Assembly (NCBI RefSeq): GCF_027744825.2
Contig: NW_026527098.1
Span: 1 to 64,000, forward strand
DNA: 64,000 nucleotides
Reading direction: 5' to 3'
From: Synchiropus splendidus
Taxonomy: Eukaryota > Chordata > Actinopteri > Syngnathiformes > Callionymidae
In this document: positions 61,288 to 64,000 of the stretch, one piece after another
How the letters are laid out: the number at the start of each line of letters is the position of its first letter
Numbering within the stretch: the first letter of the stretch is position 1
The notes under the pieces: model-generated
What the model was told of the DNA's origin: nothing
Seen by the model: the letters and a program-made list of their open reading frames with translations, nothing else
Database searches by the model: none
Program-made: the position numbers and the translations under genes

Positions 61288-63919
61288 CTGAGATAAGGTG
61301 GGTTTCGGAACGCCAAACATAAAAGTGTTGATAACTTTCGAAAAACACTTCAGAGAGCTTAGATTTGATGTGCACCTACTAGAAAGACCCTTTCTGCTAT
61401 AGTGGGAGGTTAAAATTTCATGTTCTGAAGCTTCCCTGAAAAGTTATGGCACAATGCGTAAAAACGCTTTTCAGCCTGAGATAAGGTGGGTTTCGGAACG
61501 CCAAACATAAAAGTGTTGATAACTTTGGAAAAACACTTCAGACAGTTTAGATTTGATGTGCAACTACTAGAAAGACCCTTTCTGCTATAGTGGGAGGTTA
61601 AAATTTCATGTTCTGAAGCTTTCCTGAAAAGTTATGGCACAATGCACAAAAACGCTTTTCAGCCTGAGATAAGGTGGGTTTCGGAACGCCAAACATAAAA
61701 GTGTTGATAACTTTTGAAAAACACTTCAGACAGCTTAGATTTGATGTGCAACTACTAGAAAGACCCTTTCTGCTATAGTGGGAGGTTAAAATTTCATGTT
61801 CTGAAGCTTCCCTGAAAAGTTATGGCACAATGCACAAAAACGCTTTTCAGCCTGAGATAAGGTGGGTTTCGGAACGCCAAACATAAAAGTGTTGATAACT
61901 TTCGAAAAACACTTCAGACAGCTTAGATTTGATGTGCACCTACTAGAAAGACCCTTTCTGCTATAGTGGGAGGTTAAAATTTCATGTTCTGAAGCTTCCC
62001 TGAAAAGTTATGGCACAATGCGTAAAAACGCTTTTCAGCCTGAGATAAGGTGGGTTTCGGAACGCCAAACATAAAAGTGTTGATAACCTTCGAAAAACAC
62101 TTCAGAGAGCTTAGATTTGATGTGCAACTACTAGAAAGACCCTTTCTGCTATAGTGGGAGGTTAAAATTTCATGTTCTGAAGCTTCCCTGAAAAGTTATG
62201 GCACAATGCACAAAAACGCTTTTCAGCCTGAGATAAGGTGGGTTTCGGAACGCCAAACATAAAAGTGTTGATAACTTTGGAAAAACACTTCAGACAGTTT
62301 AGATTTGATGTGCAACTACTAGAAAGACCCTTTCTGCTATAGTGGGAGGTTAAAATTTCATGTTCTGAAGCTTTCCTGAAAAGTTATGGCACAATGCACA
62401 AAAACGCTTTTCAGCCTGAGATAAGGTGGGTTTCGGAACGCCAAACATAAAAGTGTTGATAACTTTGGAAAAACACTTCAGACAGTTTAGATTTGATGTG
62501 CAACTACTAGAAAGACCCTTTCTGCTATAGTGGGAGGTTAAAATTTCATGTTCTGAAGCTTCCCTGAAAAGTTATGGCACAATGCACAAAAACGCTTTTC
62601 AGCCTGAGATAAGGTGGGTTTCGGAACGCCAAACATAAAAGTGTTGATAACTTTCGAAAAACACTTCAGAGAGCTTAGATTTGATGTGCAACTACTAGAA
62701 AGACCCTTTCTGCTATAGTGGGAGGTTAAAATTTCATGTTCTGAAGCTTCCCTGAAAAGTTATGGCACAATGCACAAAAACGCTTTTCAGCCTGAGATAA
62801 GGTGGGTTTCGGAACGCCAAACATAAAAGTGTTGATAACTTTCGAAAAACACTTCAGACAGCTTAGATTTGATGTGCACCTACTAGAAAGACCCTTTCTG
62901 CTATAGTGGGAGGTTAAAATTTCATGTTCTGAAGCTTCCCTGAAAAGTTATGGCACAATGCGTAAAAACGCTTTTCAGCCTGAGATAAGGTGGGTTTCGG
63001 AACGCCAAACATAAAAGTGTTGATAACTTTGGAAAAACACTTCAGACAGTTTAGATTTGATGTGCAACTACTAGAAAGACCCTTTCTGCTATAGTGGGAG
63101 GTTAAAATTTCATGTTCTGAAGCTTCCCTGAAAAGTTATGGCACAATGCACAAAAACGCTTTTCAGCCTGAGATAAGGTGGGTTTCGGAACGCCAAACAT
63201 AAAAGTGTTAATAACTTTGGAAAAACACTTCAGACAGTTTAGATTTGATGTGCAACTACTAGAAAGACCCTTTCTGCTATAGTGGGAGGTTAAAATTTCA
63301 TGTTCTGAAGCTTCCCTGAAAAGTTATGGCACAATGCGTAAAAACGCTTTTCAGCCTGAGATAAGGTGGGTTTCGGAACGCCAAACATAAAAGTGTTGAT
63401 AACTTTCGAAAAACACTTCAGAGAGCTTAGATTTGATGTGCACCTACTAGAAAGACCCTTTCTGCTATAGTGGGAGGTTAAAATTTCATGTTCTGAAGCT
63501 TCCCTGAAAAGTTATGGCACAATGCGTAAAAACGCTTTTCAGCCTGAGATAAGGTGGGTTTCGGAACGCCAAACATAAAAGTGTTGATAACTTTGGAAAA
63601 ACACTTAAGACAGTTTAGATTTGATGTGCAACTACTAGAAAGACCCTTTCTGCTATAGTGGGAGGTTAAAATTTCATGTTCTGAAGCTTTCCTGAAAAGT
63701 TATGGCACAATGCACAAAAACGCTTTTCAGCCTGAGATAAGGTGGGTTTCGGAACGCCAAACATAAAAGTGTTGATAACTTTTGAAAAACACTTCAGACA
63801 GCTTAGATTTGATGTGCACCTACTAGAAAGACCCTTTCTGCTATAGTGGGAGGTTAAAATTTCATGTTCTGAAGCTTCCCTGAAAAGTTATGGCACAATG
63901 CACAAAAACGCTTTTCAGC
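61288..63919 (+). repeat. Satellite, mixed order to the window edge
   Basis: The order is A-G-T-B-F-G-D-F-B-D-(E/A)-A-G-T. The F at 62040 has AACCTTCG, a mark otherwise seen in A monomers at 32526, 39482 and 42490. The monomer at 63168 starts as E but ends TTCCC and GCGT. The G at 63544 has CTTAAGAC, and the T at 63732 has GCACC. Several mosaics therefore cluster here. Confidence 0.75.
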
Positions 63920-64000
63920 CTGAGATAAGGTGGGTTTCGGAACGCCAAACATAAAAGTGTTGATAACTTTGGAAAAACACTTCAGACAGTTTAGATTTGA
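63920..64000 (+). repeat. Partial monomer cut by the window edge
   Basis: The first 81 bases of a further monomer with GTTGAT, TTGGA and GACAGTTT, so type D or G. The array continues past the window. Confidence 0.95.

Larger units (their letters stand above)
1..64000 (+). repeat. Satellite DNA array, 188-bp monomer, about 340 copies
   Basis: The window is entirely head-to-tail copies of one unit, with no inserted foreign sequence and no change of orientation. CTGAGATAAGG recurs at 1, 189, 376, 563, 751, 938 and onward to 63920. The start-to-start distance is 188 bp except in nine monomers: three of 187 bp near the start, two of 189 bp at 1502 and 1691, two of 189 bp at 26508 and 28013, and two of 187 bp at 47002 and 50009. 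These sum to a net change of -1, which matches the observed final start. Copies differ mostly by a small set of shared substitutions. Known biology: arrays of this monomer size and homogeneity make up centromeric or pericentromeric heterochromatin in many plants and animals. Centromeric function here is inference. No tRNA, rRNA, promoter or coding feature was found anywhere in the array. Confidence 0.98.

Noticed and set aside
1..64000. CRISPR array
   Set aside because: The unit is 188 bp and repeats throughout; there are no short repeats separated by unique spacers.
1..64000. Transposon or virus-derived tandem repeat
   Set aside because: No terminal repeats, target-site duplications or coding domains; the unit is far too short and uniform, although a distant origin from part of an element cannot be excluded.
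1..64000. Telomeric or ribosomal spacer repeat
   Set aside because: No TTAGGG- or TTTAGGG-type arrays and no rRNA gene sequence within the window.
1..64000. Naming the satellite or host species
   Set aside because: The AAAAGTTATGG stretch recalls some plant centromeric satellites from memory, but the similarity is short and I could not search a database; naming would be a guess.

Overview
The whole window is one uninterrupted head-to-tail tandem satellite array. The monomer is about 188 bp and roughly 40% GC (75 of 188 bases in the first copy). Taking the unit to start at the CTGAGATAAGG motif, I count 340 complete monomers plus an 81-bp partial copy from 63920 to 64000. All monomers lie in the same orientation. 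I saw no gene, RNA gene, transposon, microsatellite or other non-satellite DNA, and neither edge of the array is inside the window. A satellite this homogeneous and long points to a eukaryotic constitutive heterochromatin block, most likely centromeric or pericentromeric, from a long-read assembly. I do not recognise the monomer family. The AAAAGTTATGG stretch loosely recalls some plant centromeric satellites as I remember them, so a plant is my weak first guess, but the sequence does not prove the host.

Monomers fall into a few recurring types, defined by linked variants at about eight sites (reference monomer numbering): GTTGAT/GTTAAT/GTCAAT near 41; TTCGA/TTGGA/TTTGA near 51; CAGAGAG/CAGACAG near 65; GCTTAG/GTTTAG near 70; GTGCACC/GTGCAAC near 83; GATGTG/TATGTG near 80; GCTTCCCTG/GCTTTCCTG near 142; GCGTAAA/GCACAAA near 169. 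In this report: A = TTCGA, GAGAGCTT, GCACC, TTCCC, GCGT. B = as A but GACAGCTT. D = TTGGA, GTTT, GCAAC, TTCCC, GCAC. E = as D but GTTAAT and TTTCC (E' has GTCAAT). G = as D but TTTCC. T = TTTGA, GCTT, GCAAC, TTCCC, GCAC (T' has TATGTG). F = TTCGA, GAGAGCTT, GCAAC, TTCCC, GCAC. X = TTCGA, GACAGCTT, GCAAC, TTCCC, GCAC. B' = B with GCAC.

The types are not randomly ordered. A frequent order is A-G-T-B-D-E (six monomers, 1128 bp), which occurs twice in tandem at 44934-47188. Other recurrent strings are T'-D-F-B-G-T-X and E'-G-D-F-B. Above this level are segmental duplications of 3 to about 37 monomers, recognised by shared private mutations. Layout: 1-10715, three related blocks marked by TACAAG and AAAGTGG variants; 10716-21431, mixed order with repeated D-F-B-D-E strings; 21432-25379, a 9-monomer duplication at 12-monomer spacing; 24816-40233, an adjacent duplication of a 37-monomer unit, with an extra 8-monomer duplication inside the first copy; 39294-45309, a 16/17-monomer duplication; 44934-47188, tandem hexamers; 47002-51135, a duplication sharing a 1-bp deletion; 48129-53391, T'-D-F blocks; 53392-61287, a 25-monomer-offset duplication; 61100-64000, a fused monomer and then mixed order to the window edge.

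The picture is of an array evolving by unequal exchange and conversion in strict monomer register: nearly all monomers are exactly 188 bp, and many are in-register fusions of two types. The open reading frames in the window are by-products of repeat mutations and are not genes.
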